NCBI GenBank assembly: GCA_934511165.1 | Contig: CAKSWA010000052.1 | Coordinates: 1-13,163 of the forward strand | Origin: an uncultured Oscillospiraceae bacterium | GTDB taxonomy: Bacteria > Bacillota > Clostridia > Oscillospirales > Oscillospiraceae | Length of the DNA: 13,163 nt | Direction: 5' to 3' | Part shown: in pieces, positions 6,532 to 12,801 of the stretch | How positions within the stretch are numbered: the first letter of the stretch is position 1 | Layout: each line of letters begins with the position of its first letter | The notes under the pieces: generated by a model | Told to the model about the DNA's origin: nothing | The model's input: the letters and a program-made list of their open reading frames with translations, nothing else | The model's database searches: none | Position numbers and translations under genes: made by a program

Positions 6532-7236
6532 TCAAATTTCAAAGATCTGGCCGGGCGCAGTGATATCGGCGATCTTGCTCCGGTAAGCTTCCGTAACGCT
6601 CATCGCCTTGAATTTGAGGATGTACTCATACTTTTCCCACATATGCATCGGGAACGCTTTGCGGATGTCCGCCGAGCGCATCATGGCGTCAAAGCCCATC
6701 CAGTAGTTTGCGCCGAGACGCGGATCGAGCGGAAGAAACGCCGCATCCAGCCGGACGCCGTTGAGCTTGGCGATCTCGGCAAAGTAACGGTTTTTCATGT
6801 CGCGCTCTTCCTCCGGCGTATCGTCCGGCCACGCCCACCAATGGAGATCGCCCGCGTGGTACACGGTTTTTCCGGCATAGTTCACGACAAACGCAACGCC
6901 GCAGTCGGTCGAGCCGATGGTGGAAACGCCCATCGCGCCCATCTTCCCGCCCGGAAAGATACGGCGGCAGTTTGGCCCGGTACGGACAACGGGGGCGTTT
7001 TCCCCGGCAGGGACAGTGCGGATATCGTCCGAAAGGATAAAGGTGTGGCGCGGATGACCGGCAAACCGCTCGAAAATCTCCGGGTTGAAGTGATCGGAAT
7101 GATGATGGCTTGCGAAAACACACAGGCGCTTATCGCGCTCTATCTCCGGCAGATCGCCCCCGGCATAGTCAAAAAGGCAGACAATGTCCTCCCACTCCGC
7201 AAGAAATGCACTGTGTTTGATGTATGTAATGCGCAT
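6532..7236 (-). CDS. MBL-fold metallo-hydrolase of uncertain substrate
   Basis: The 234-residue protein carries the metallo-beta-lactamase signature HHHSDH (His44, His46, Asp48, His49), a later YHAGDLHWW (His128, Asp130) and a C-terminal PMHMW with His198. The segment between, GSTDCGVAFVV, stands where related UlaG-type proteins usually carry a metal-binding histidine. I recall the form STDxGVAF with HAGDLNWW as usual for a clostridial clade annotated only as MBL-fold hydrolase, so this is probably a clade trait and not damage. The reaction is unknown; hydrolysis of a phosphate ester, lactone or thioester are all possible. GGGGAGG lies close before the ATG. The gene has its own promoter with an overlapping inverted repeat and is followed after 14 bases by the VOC gene, suggesting one regulated detoxification-like unit. 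Confidence 0.85.
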   Translation of the reverse strand: MRITYIKHSAFLAEWEDIVCLFDYAGGDLPEIERDKRLCVFASHHHSDHFNPEIFERFAGHPRHTFILSDDIRTVPAGENAPVVRTGPNCRRIFPGGKMGAMGVSTIGSTDCGVAFVVNYAGKTVYHAGDLHWWAWPDDTPEEERDMKNRYFAEIAKLNGVRLDAAFLPLDPRLGANYWMGFDAMMRSADIRKAFPMHMWEKYEYILKFKAMSVTEAYRSKIADITAPGQIFEI

Positions 7237-7252
7237 GGTGCGCCTCCCCGTT

Positions 7253-7294
7253 TTGATTTACATAAATGAAAAAAGTGTTTTTTATGTAAATCAA
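7253..7294. promoter_or_regulatory. 14-bp inverted repeat over the MBL gene transcription start (operator candidate)
   Basis: TTGATTTACATAAA (7253-7266) and its exact reverse complement (7281-7294) flank 14 bases. Each arm contains TTTA-NN-TAAA, itself a palindrome, so this could be two operator sites 26 bases apart. The right arm touches the -10 box and covers the predicted start of transcription (about 7287). A transcript would not contain the whole hairpin, which favours a protein-binding DNA site over an RNA structure. Confidence 0.6.
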
Positions 7295-7322
7295 GTATAC
7301 GGGCAGTACGGCGCGCGGGCAA
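7294..7322 (-). promoter_or_regulatory. Promoter of the MBL-VOC operon (TTGCCC-17-TATACT)
   Basis: On the minus strand TTGCCC (7322-7317) and TATACT (7299-7294) are 17 bases apart. It lies in the 109-base gap after tex. No clear hairpin terminator follows tex, so some read-through is possible. Confidence 0.6.
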
Positions 7323-7345
7323 GTTACAGTTTTGACTTTTTTCTG

Positions 7346-9508
7346 TCAGTTTCTGCCAACGTCGGCAGCGAGCATGGAAAGTGCAATGCGTTTTTTCGCC
7401 GCGTCCACTTCGATGACGGCAACATCCACCACATCGCCCACGCGGACAACGTCGGAGGCCTTGCGCACGAAGTTATCGGAGAGGCGCGAAATGTGTACCA
7501 GGCCGTCCTGATGCACACCGATATCGACGAACGCGCCGAAATCCACAACATTGCGTACCGTGCCGCGCAGCTTCATGCCGGGTTTTAAATCCTTGAGCTC
7601 CAGAATATCGGTGCGCAGGAGCGGCGCGGGCAGCTCGTCGCGCGGGTCGCGGCCGGGCTTCATGAGATCGGACACAATGTCCGAGAGCGTCGGCACGCCG
7701 ACGCCGCAGTACGCCGACGCCTTCTCCTCGCCGAGCGTCTTTACGCGCTCGCGCAGCTCTTCCACGCGGTGCGCGCGCACGTCGTCCTCCGTATAACCAC
7801 ACAGCGCGAGCAGCTTTTCCGCCGCGGCATAGGATTCCGGGTGGACGCCGGTAGCGTCCAAAACGTTTTTCCCCTGCGTTACGCGCAGGAAGCCCGCGCA
7901 TTGCTCAAACGCTTTCGGCCCGATGCGCGGCACCTTTTTCAGTGCGGCGCGCGAGGGATACGCCCCGTTTGCCTCACGGTAAGCCACAATGTTCTTCGCC
8001 GCCGCGTCGTTCAGACCGGCGACATAGGAAAGGAGCGACGCCGACGCCGTATTCAGATCCGCGCCGACGGAGTTTACGCAGTCCTCCACCACGCCGCGGA
8101 GCGTTTCGTCCAGCCGCGCCGGGGGCATGTCGTGCTGATACTGGCCAACGCCGATGCTCTTCGGCTCGATCTTCACGAGTTCGGCGAGCGGGTCCTGCAA
8201 GCGCCGCGCGATGGATACCGCAGAGCGGAGCGAAACATCGTAGTCCGGGAACTCCTCCGCGCCGAGCTTGGAGGCCGAATACACGCTTGCCCCCGCCTCG
8301 CTCACAACCATATAGGCAACGCCGGGCAGCGCCTTGATCATATCGGCGATAAAGATTTCCGACTCCTTGGACGCCGTGCCGTTGCCGATAGCAATGGCGG
8401 TAACGCCGTGGCGGCGGATCATGGCGGTAAGTGTTTTGCGTGCCTCGTCCTGCCGGTTGTGCGGCGGCGTGGGGTACACAACGCCGGTTTCGAGCACCTT
8501 TCCGGTCTCATCCACCACAGCGATCTTGCAGCCGGTGCGGTATGCCGGGTCAAAGCCCATGGTGACACGACCGCGGAGCGGCGGCTGCATCAGCAGCGGC
8601 TGGAGGTTCCGGCCGAAGGCACGGATGGCGGCCTCGTCGGCGGCATCCGTCAGCTCGCCGCGAATCTCCCGCTCCACGGACGGCTCAATGAGCCGCCGCC
8701 AGGCATCCTCGCAGCAGGCATTCACAAAGGCATTCGAGATGCTTACGCCGCGGAATACCGCCCGGCGGATCTCCTGCAAGGCCAGCGCGTCCTCGATTTC
8801 CACTCCCGCTTTGAGCACGCCCTCCCGCTCGCCGCGGTTCACCGCGAGAACGCGGTGCCCCTGCACCCTGGAGACCGGCTCGCGGTAATCGTAGTACATA
8901 CGGTAAACGCTGTCCTCGTCCGTCGCAGCCTTTGCCCACAGCGCGCCGCGCGTGCGGTAAAGCCGCCGGAGCGCGGCGCGGATGGCGGCATCGTCCGAGA
9001 TCGTCTCGGCGATGATATCGCCCGCACCGGCGAGGGCGTTGCCAGTTGACATAACACCTTTTTCTTCGTTCACATATGGCGCGGCCAACGCTTCGAGCGT
9101 GCCGGACGTGACCGTCTGCGAGAGCAGCAGCTCCGCAAGCGGGGCGAGCCCCTTCTCGCGCGCAATCGTCGCGCGCGTGCGGCGCTTCTGCTTATAGGGG
9201 CGGTAAATATCTTCAACCTCGGCGAGCGTCTGTGCCTTCTTAATGGCGGCGGATAGCTCGTCCGTGAGCTTGCCCTGCGCCTCGATGGCGCTCAAAACAG
9301 CGGCCTTTCGCTCGTCCAGCCCGCGCAGATAAGCAAGGCGATCCGCAATGGCGCGGATGGTCTGGTCGTCGGTCGTGCCGTGCATCTCCTTGCGGTAGCG
9401 CGCGATGAACGGAACGGTGTTGCCCTCGTCGAGCAGGCGGAGGATATTCTCTATATGCTCCTCCCGGCGGGAAAACTCCTTCGCGAGAAGGGGGGTAAAT
9501 TTATCCAT
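7346..9508 (-). CDS. tex: Tex-family transcription accessory / RNA-binding protein
   Basis: The 720-residue protein has the length and domain order of Tex. It has an N-terminal helical region (1-300; VPFIARYRKE near 32-41 and YRPYKQKRRTRA near 102-113 are hallmark stretches) and a YqgF-like RNase H-fold domain starting at MGFDPAYRTGCKIAVVD (317-333). Helix-hairpin-helix segments (about 490-555, with VPRIGPKAFEQCAGFLR) and a C-terminal S1 RNA-binding domain (about 642-715, with GTVRNVVDFGAFVDIGVHQD) follow. Tex is a conserved cytoplasmic nucleic-acid-binding factor linked to transcription and RNA handling; its exact biochemical role is unsettled. The ATG at 9508 is preceded by AAGGAGA; 28 further in-frame codons upstream overlap the promoter and are rejected. 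The gene has its own promoter (9541-9569), divergent from the XRE cassette. Confidence 0.95.
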   Translation of the reverse strand: MDKFTPLLAKEFSRREEHIENILRLLDEGNTVPFIARYRKEMHGTTDDQTIRAIADRLAYLRGLDERKAAVLSAIEAQGKLTDELSAAIKKAQTLAEVEDIYRPYKQKRRTRATIAREKGLAPLAELLLSQTVTSGTLEALAAPYVNEEKGVMSTGNALAGAGDIIAETISDDAAIRAALRRLYRTRGALWAKAATDEDSVYRMYYDYREPVSRVQGHRVLAVNRGEREGVLKAGVEIEDALALQEIRRAVFRGVSISNAFVNACCEDAWRRLIEPSVEREIRGELTDAADEAAIRAFGRNLQPLLMQPPLRGRVTMGFDPAYRTGCKIAVVDETGKVLETGVVYPTPPHNRQDEARKTLTAMIRRHGVTAIAIGNGTASKESEIFIADMIKALPGVAYMVVSEAGASVYSASKLGAEEFPDYDVSLRSAVSIARRLQDPLAELVKIEPKSIGVGQYQHDMPPARLDETLRGVVEDCVNSVGADLNTASASLLSYVAGLNDAAAKNIVAYREANGAYPSRAALKKVPRIGPKAFEQCAGFLRVTQGKNVLDATGVHPESYAAAEKLLALCGYTEDDVRAHRVEELRERVKTLGEEKASAYCGVGVPTLSDIVSDLMKPGRDPRDELPAPLLRTDILELKDLKPGMKLRGTVRNVVDFGAFVDIGVHQDGLVHISRLSDNFVRKASDVVRVGDVVDVAVIEVDAAKKRIALSMLAADVGRN

Positions 9509-9540
9509 GCGTGGCGTCTCCTTCAAAAGATTGGAAAGGT

Positions 9541-9569
9541 ATTTTACCACAAAACCAACCGCCGGGCAA
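9541..9569 (-). promoter_or_regulatory. tex promoter (TTGCCC-17-TAAAAT)
   Basis: On the minus strand TTGCCC (9569-9564) and TAAAAT (9546-9541) are 17 bases apart, with a leader of about 25 bases to the ATG. Its -35 lies only 16 bases from the -35 of the divergent XRE cassette promoter, so proteins bound at the cassette operators might also affect tex. Confidence 0.65.
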
Positions 9570-9585
9570 GGCGCACAATTCCATG

Positions 9586-9605
9586 TTGACAAGTTTGCTT
9601 GGCAA
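9586..9605. promoter_or_regulatory. Operator 1 of the XRE cassette
   Basis: TTG-A-CAAG-TTTG-CTTG-G-CAA is a 20-base palindrome of the form TTGnCAAGnnnnCTTGnCAA. It covers the -35 box and most of the spacer of the cassette promoter. A near copy lies exactly 30 bases downstream (9616-9635), so both lie on the same face of the helix (three turns). Confidence 0.8.
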
Positions 9606-9614
9606 TGCTATAAT
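9586..9614 (+). promoter_or_regulatory. Consensus sigma-70-type promoter of the XRE cassette
   Basis: TTGACA (9586-9591) and TATAAT (9609-9614) match consensus fully with the optimal 17-base spacer, and a TGC extends the -10 box. Such a strong unregulated core fits a promoter held down by a repressor; the two palindromes at 9586-9605 and 9616-9635 cover it from both sides. Confidence 0.9.
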
Positions 9615-9615
9615 C

Positions 9616-9635
9616 GTGACAAGAAAACTTGGCAA
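9616..9635. promoter_or_regulatory. Operator 2 of the XRE cassette
   Basis: GTG-A-CAAG-AAAA-CTTG-G-CAA repeats operator 1 with CAAGnnnnCTTG and the right flank GGCAA conserved. It begins just after the -10 box, spans the predicted start of transcription (about 9621) and ends next to the ribosome binding site AAAGGAG (9634-9640). The likely ligand is the XRE protein encoded two genes on. Confidence 0.78.
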
Positions 9636-9647
9636 AGGAGCATTCCT

Positions 9648-9977
9648 ATGAAAAAGGAAGAAATTCTGGCAGCCAGCCGCAGGGAGAATAAAAACCGGGA
9701 TCTGGCGGAGATGGAAACAGCGCGGCAGGCGGGCAATATTGCCGGGCGCGTCGGCGCCGGTGTGTGCTGTCTGGTGTCCGTGATCTTTGTTTGGGTTACC
9801 GAAACAATGCTCTATAGTCCCTGGATCATCTACTTCAGCATTCTCGGCACGCACAGCCTTGTGACGTATAGAAAAGAGAAACGGAAAACAGAGCTGACGC
9901 TCACCATTTTGTATTTTTCCATGTTTCTCCTGTTTCTCGTTCTTTTCGTTGTGAGACTCATTGGGGTGGAAGGATGA
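9648..9977 (+). CDS. Small membrane protein, DUF6442-like, first gene of the XRE cassette
   Basis: The 109-residue protein starts with a charged cytoplasmic-looking segment (MKKEEILAASRRENKNRD) resembling the DUF6442 start, followed by three hydrophobic helices at about 31-50, 54-74 and 86-107. A basic, acidic loop RKEKRKTE lies between the second and third. Function is unknown; family members often accompany a small XRE regulator. The ATG at 9648 has AAAGGAG 7 bases upstream; the much longer open frame to the left lies across tex and both promoters and is rejected. The stop overlaps the regulator's start (ATGA, 9974-9977), so the two are translationally coupled. A role as membrane partner or sensor for the regulator is an inference from context. 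Confidence 0.85.
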   Translation: MKKEEILAASRRENKNRDLAEMETARQAGNIAGRVGAGVCCLVSVIFVWVTETMLYSPWIIYFSILGTHSLVTYRKEKRKTELTLTILYFSMFLLFLVLFVVRLIGVEG

Positions 9978-10180
9978 ACGATGAACTGAAGCTGCAAAAC
10001 CGGCTGAAGGAGGCGCGCGCGGAAAAGGCGCTCTCTCAGGCGCAGCTCGCAGAAATGGTGGGTGTATCGCGAAATACGATCAGCTCCATTGAAACGGGAC
10101 AATTCAATCCCACGGCAAAGCTTGCCTTAGTCCTCTGCATCGCTCTGGATAAGAAATTTGAAGAGCTGTTTTATTTTTAA
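9974..10180 (+). CDS. XRE-family helix-turn-helix transcriptional regulator
   Basis: The 68-residue protein is a complete minimal Cro/C1-type DNA-binding domain. The helix-turn-helix spans about 21-42 (SQAQLAEMVGVSRNTISSIE), followed by TGQFNPTAKLALVLCIALDK and the common Firmicute ending FEELF. There is no sensing domain, so any signal must come from a partner or from its own level. It is the obvious candidate to bind the two palindromes over its own operon's promoter and act as autorepressor. It overlaps the upstream membrane protein gene by 4 bases and is followed after 10 bases by a second membrane protein gene. Confidence 0.95.
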   Translation: MNDELKLQNRLKEARAEKALSQAQLAEMVGVSRNTISSIETGQFNPTAKLALVLCIALDKKFEELFYF

Positions 10181-10190
10181 GGAGGCCGTC

Positions 10191-10493
10191 ATGGAAAACT
10201 ATCTGCTGCTCATTGTGGGCATTCTTTTGTCCGTTCTCGGTGCGGTGAATATAAAGGGGAACATCCGCACGATCCATTCCTATAACCGCCGGAACGTGAA
10301 GGCGGAGGACATCCCCAAATATGGCCGCGCAGTCGGCACGGGAACGCTTATTATCGGGCTCTCCCTCGCCGCAGCGTTTTTTGTCTCTCTGCGCAACGAG
10401 GCCGTCGTATCATTTATCGTTCTTCCGGCGTTCGCTGTCGGGCTGGCGTTCATTCTCTATGGACAGATCAAATACAATCACGGCATTTTTTGA
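10191..10493 (+). CDS. Small membrane protein, last gene of the XRE cassette
   Basis: This 100-residue protein has three hydrophobic helices at about 3-21, 47-66 and 72-91. Between the first two is a polar, basic loop with HSYNRRNVKAEDIPKYGRAVG, a layout that recalls the small DUF3784-type membrane proteins (SYNR, then Y and G), but I cannot assign it firmly. A textbook AAGGAGG lies 5 bases before the ATG at 10191; an ATG 11 codons earlier overlaps the regulator and is rejected. No promoter separates it from the XRE gene, so it belongs to the same operon. Function is unknown; with the first gene it makes two membrane proteins around one regulator. Confidence 0.82.
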   Translation: MENYLLLIVGILLSVLGAVNIKGNIRTIHSYNRRNVKAEDIPKYGRAVGTGTLIIGLSLAAAFFVSLRNEAVVSFIVLPAFAVGLAFILYGQIKYNHGIF

Positions 10494-10605
10494 TTTTTCC
10501 CATGGAAAATACCGGTTGAGGAATGCATCTATTGGAATAACCGGTTTGCCGCGGAGCGAATGGATTTTCAAACATTCGCGATCCGCGAAGATCCCATCAT
10601 TTGAT

Positions 10606-10636
10606 GAAAGCTGGCGCTTAAAAAGCGCCAGCTTTC
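10606..10636. terminator. Palindrome copy 1, likely terminator of the XRE cassette
   Basis: A perfect 14-3-14 hairpin with arm GAAAGCTGGCGCTT and loop AAA, ending CTTTC. It is identical over all 31 bases to the copy at 10857-10887. It is the first strong hairpin downstream of the cassette (113 bases after the last stop). The T run is short, so termination strength is uncertain. Confidence 0.5.
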
Positions 10637-10822
10637 TCAGACTGTCAAAAAAGCCTCGCAGAGTTTGCGCCCGCAGGCGCAAATAGAGTATCAATCATTT
10701 TCTCCGGCGACATGCGCGTCGGAGAAAATACCGCTCGGCTCGCAAACGTGCGAGCGGAGCGAGTGCGCTGCGGCGAGCCGCAGCCTTTTCAAACGAGAGC
10801 CCAACGCAGTGGGTCTCGTTTG

Positions 10823-10856
10823 AGAGCGTGTCAAAAATACTTTTTTGACACGCTCT
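10823..10856. repeat. 15-bp perfect hairpin with A/T-rich top
   Basis: The arm AGAGCGTGTCAAAAA (10823-10837) is exactly complementary to 10842-10856 around a 4-base loop. It abuts the hairpins on both sides. The segment GTCAAAAAAG on the minus strand (10849-10840) recurs on the plus strand at 10644-10653, in each case 7 bases inside a copy of the 31-base palindrome. Confidence 0.7.
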
Positions 10857-10887
10857 GAAAGCTGGCGCTTAAAAAGCGCCAGCTTTC
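10857..10887. terminator. Palindrome copy 2, likely terminator of galM
   Basis: Identical to 10606-10636. It begins on the base next to the galM stop codon (10888-10890), so on the minus strand it is ideally placed as galM's terminator. It has a short TTTC at its outer end and is followed by the 15-bp hairpin at 10823-10856. Confidence 0.6.
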
Positions 10888-11901
10888 TTACGAAAATATC
10901 AAAGCTGTATGCTCCCGCCAGAGTTCCCCGGCGCGCAGAATGGGTTTTTCAAAGTCCTCGCACGCCATGGCGTTGGGGAAAAACTGCGTTTCGAGACACA
11001 GGGCGGCGCGCGGCATGTAGACAGCGCCATTCTTTCCGCGCCGTTCGGTCAGAAAGTTTGCGGCATAGAGCTGCATGCCCGGAAGTGTTGTCCGCACCGT
11101 CATCGTGATACCGGATACGTCGCCGCGCAGCACCGCTGCTGTTTCTCCGGTCAAGCAGAAGTTATGGTCGTACCCGCCGCAGTTTCGAAGCTGGATATCG
11201 TCCGTACCAATGTCCTGCCCGACGCGCTTCGGCACGCGGAAGTCAAAGGGCGTCCCGGCGACCGGCAGCCGTCTCCCGGTCGGCAGCGTCGCCGCGCTGT
11301 TTTCCAGAAACTCGTCGGCGTTGATCTGCAGCGTATGGCCGAGCACGGAACCGCTTCCATTGAGATTAAAATAGCTGTGATTTGTCAAACTGCAAAGAGT
11401 ATCCTGATCGGCAGACGCTTCATATTCAATTACCAGAGTATTCCCTTGCAGACGATAGCTCACGGCGGCGTGCAGCGTGCCGGGATACCCCTCTTCCCCG
11501 TCCGGCGATACGCGCGCAAAGCGGACGCCGTCCGGCAGTTCTTCCGCCGTCCAGACATATTTGTCAAATCCGCGCACGCCGCCGTGCAGATGGTTCTCGC
11601 CGTCGTTCCTTGCAAGCGTATAGGTTTTCCCGTTCAGCGTAAAGCCCGCACCGCCGATGCGGTTTCCCACGCGCCCGACGCACGCGCCGAGATAGCCGTC
11701 GTTTTCCTCGTATTCCCGGAGCGTATCATACCCCAGCACCACATCCGTCCATGCGCCGCCGCGCTGCACCAGCAGCGAGCGGATCGCCGCGCCGTACTCC
11801 ATAATCTCCACGGCCAGCATATCGTTTTTTATGCAGTAGATATTGATGGCTTCCCCGCCCTTTGTCACGCCAAACGGCTTCTTTTCCACCGAGACCGGCA
11901 T
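10888..11901 (-). CDS. galM: Aldose 1-epimerase (galactose mutarotase)
   Basis: The 337-residue protein interconverts alpha and beta anomers of galactose or glucose, the first step of the Leloir pathway. Family signatures are clear: GRVGNRIGGAGFTLNG (76-91), the NHLHGG motif with His106, the catalytic acid region TNHSYFNLNG with His175, the sugar-binding DHNF (245-248), and the catalytic base Glu304 in LETQFFPNA. Length is typical. The ATG at 11901 follows AAGGGGGAG; an in-frame TTG eight codons earlier would swallow that site. It lies 61 bases behind the AlkZ-related gene on the same strand with no terminator between, so both probably share the promoter at 12682-12710. No other galactose genes are nearby, so it may serve general sugar mutarotation. 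A palindrome follows directly at its stop. Confidence 0.95.
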   Translation of the reverse strand: MPVSVEKKPFGVTKGGEAINIYCIKNDMLAVEIMEYGAAIRSLLVQRGGAWTDVVLGYDTLREYEENDGYLGACVGRVGNRIGGAGFTLNGKTYTLARNDGENHLHGGVRGFDKYVWTAEELPDGVRFARVSPDGEEGYPGTLHAAVSYRLQGNTLVIEYEASADQDTLCSLTNHSYFNLNGSGSVLGHTLQINADEFLENSAATLPTGRRLPVAGTPFDFRVPKRVGQDIGTDDIQLRNCGGYDHNFCLTGETAAVLRGDVSGITMTVRTTLPGMQLYAANFLTERRGKNGAVYMPRAALCLETQFFPNAMACEDFEKPILRAGELWREHTALIFS

Positions 11902-11962
11902 GGTATCTCCCCCTTTGCGCCGCAATGGCTTTTTTTATCTCTTCAGTAACCGCCCGGCGCGT

Positions 11963-12637
11963 TCACCGGAGCAGCTTCAAGAGCTGTTCCTCGCCCGCTT
12001 CCGGCAGGATGCCGCGCAGATGGGCAAGGATACGCTCCTTCGATTCCTCCGGTTTTCTGCGGTAGGCCGAGGCGACGAAGTCGTAGCCGAAGAGCGCCTC
12101 CGGCGTCGTGTACTCCGCCACACCCCAGCCGTAGGGGCGGCCGAACTTATCCTTCATGTAGACAAAGTCGCCGATGGTGATATAGGTCTGCATCTGGAGG
12201 CGCGTGATCACCGTATCGAAGCCCGTGTTGCCGCCCTTGCGGTAATTGCGCAGGCGCTTGAGCTCCCGCGAGAGGATCGCGCCGTGCTCCGCGACCGTAT
12301 CATAGACATCTTTGTCCTTGCGGGAGGCAAGGCCGTCGTCGTAGCGGGCGTCAAAATCGTAGCCGTCCCGGCGGAGGTTTGCAAAGTCCGGGAGCCATTC
12401 CCGGCTGACAAACCCGGCTCTGGTGCCGAAAAACTTTCCGTAAATGCACGTCCCGCTCCGGGCAATGGGGCCTTTCCACTCCCATGGGCCGTCCGCTTCA
12501 TCGGAAAACCACAGCTCCGGCGGGCAGCAATCCTCCACGGAGAAGCCGGGAATGTCTCCGGCGAACAGCGGCAGAAAGCCCGCCTCCGTCGTGAGCTCTA
12601 TAATATCCTCCGCGCTGCGGAGCTCAGGAAACTTCAT
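11963..12637 (-). CDS. AlkZ-related protein, function unproven
   Basis: The 224-residue soluble protein is rich in aromatic and charged residues. Distinct stretches are FSVEDCCPPELWFSDE (32-47), GPWEWKGPIARSG (50-62), GFVSREWLPDFANLRRDG (75-92), FDARYDDGLASRKD and FDTVITRLQMQTYITIGDF. I recall this pattern as a family labelled AlkZ-related in Firmicute genomes, after the winged-helix DNA glycosylase AlkZ/YcaQ that excises crosslinked or alkylated bases, but this protein is much shorter than AlkZ (about 400 residues) and glycosylase activity is not shown. GAAGGG lies about 9 bases before the ATG. It is first in a likely operon with galM, an unrelated partner. If the label is right, it would be a second repair-linked gene in the window beside nfo. 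Confidence 0.6.
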   Translation of the reverse strand: MKFPELRSAEDIIELTTEAGFLPLFAGDIPGFSVEDCCPPELWFSDEADGPWEWKGPIARSGTCIYGKFFGTRAGFVSREWLPDFANLRRDGYDFDARYDDGLASRKDKDVYDTVAEHGAILSRELKRLRNYRKGGNTGFDTVITRLQMQTYITIGDFVYMKDKFGRPYGWGVAEYTTPEALFGYDFVASAYRRKPEESKERILAHLRGILPEAGEEQLLKLLR

Positions 12638-12681
12638 GAATACACCCTTCTTTTTCTTTGCGGCAGTCTTGTTCAGAAATC

Positions 12682-12710
12682 AGAATACCACGCCGGAAGA
12701 CAAAGGACAA
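12682..12710 (-). promoter_or_regulatory. Promoter of the AlkZ-related gene and galM (TTGTCC-17-TATTCT)
   Basis: On the minus strand TTGTCC (12710-12705) and TATTCT (12687-12682) are 17 bases apart, with a leader of about 37 bases. It is back to back with the aldo/keto reductase promoter, only 22 bases away. Confidence 0.6.
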
Positions 12711-12732
12711 GAGGCGCAGCTAAGCCACGCCC

Positions 12733-12762
12733 TTGATTTATTCTCGTCATCAATGCTACAAT
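12733..12762 (+). promoter_or_regulatory. Promoter of the aldo/keto reductase gene (TTGATT-18-TACAAT)
   Basis: TTGATT (12733-12738) and TACAAT (12757-12762) are 18 bases apart, with TGC extending the -10 box. The predicted start near 12769 leaves a leader of about 33 bases, with AAGGAGA at 12789-12795 before the ATG. Confidence 0.65.
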
Positions 12763-12801
12763 AGGTATATTCCAGCGCAGGATTGGAAAAGGAGAGCGGA
12801 T

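Larger units (their letters stand above)
10494..10887. repeat. Gene-free, hairpin-packed intergenic region
   Basis: No credible gene lies in these 394 bases; the open frames crossing them lack ribosome binding sites and run through hairpins. Structures seen are a small 6-3-6 repeat at 10495-10509, ACCGGTT/AACCGGT at 10511-10545, TTCGCG/CGCGAA at 10575-10589, and stems at 10606-10636 (14 bp), 10664-10683 (8 bp), 10698-10728 (12 bp, one G.T), 10738-10755 (7 bp), 10767-10784 (7 bp, followed by CTTTTC), 10790-10822 (13 bp, one bulge), 10823-10856 (15 bp) and 10857-10887 (14 bp). The last three abut without a spare base. It lies between convergent units (XRE cassette and galM), so some hairpins must act as terminators, but the number exceeds that need. 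A small mobile or dispersed element is possible. Confidence 0.6.

Noticed and set aside
6149..7236. Complete glyoxalase I/II pair
   Set aside because: The VOC protein has a glyoxalase I-type metal site, but the MBL protein does not show glyoxalase II hallmarks and belongs to a different MBL clade, so only a loose detoxification link is kept.
7253..7266. FNR/CRP-type box (TTGAT-N4-ATCAA)
   Set aside because: The arm reads TTGAT-TTAC-ATAAA, so the second half-site is imperfect. The exact symmetry lies in the larger 14-14-14 inverted repeat, which explains it better.
7769..9049. 426-codon plus-strand open frame antisense to tex
   Set aside because: Its length reflects tex codon bias; no domains, and no ribosome binding site.
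10410..10694. 94-codon minus-strand frame over the end of the XRE cassette and the hairpin region
   Set aside because: It runs through several stem-loops and has no ribosome binding site. It may be the spurious translation of a dispersed repeat.
10606..10887. CRISPR array
   Set aside because: There are only two identical 31-base units, 251 bases apart from start to start, with unrelated hairpins between them and no cas genes.
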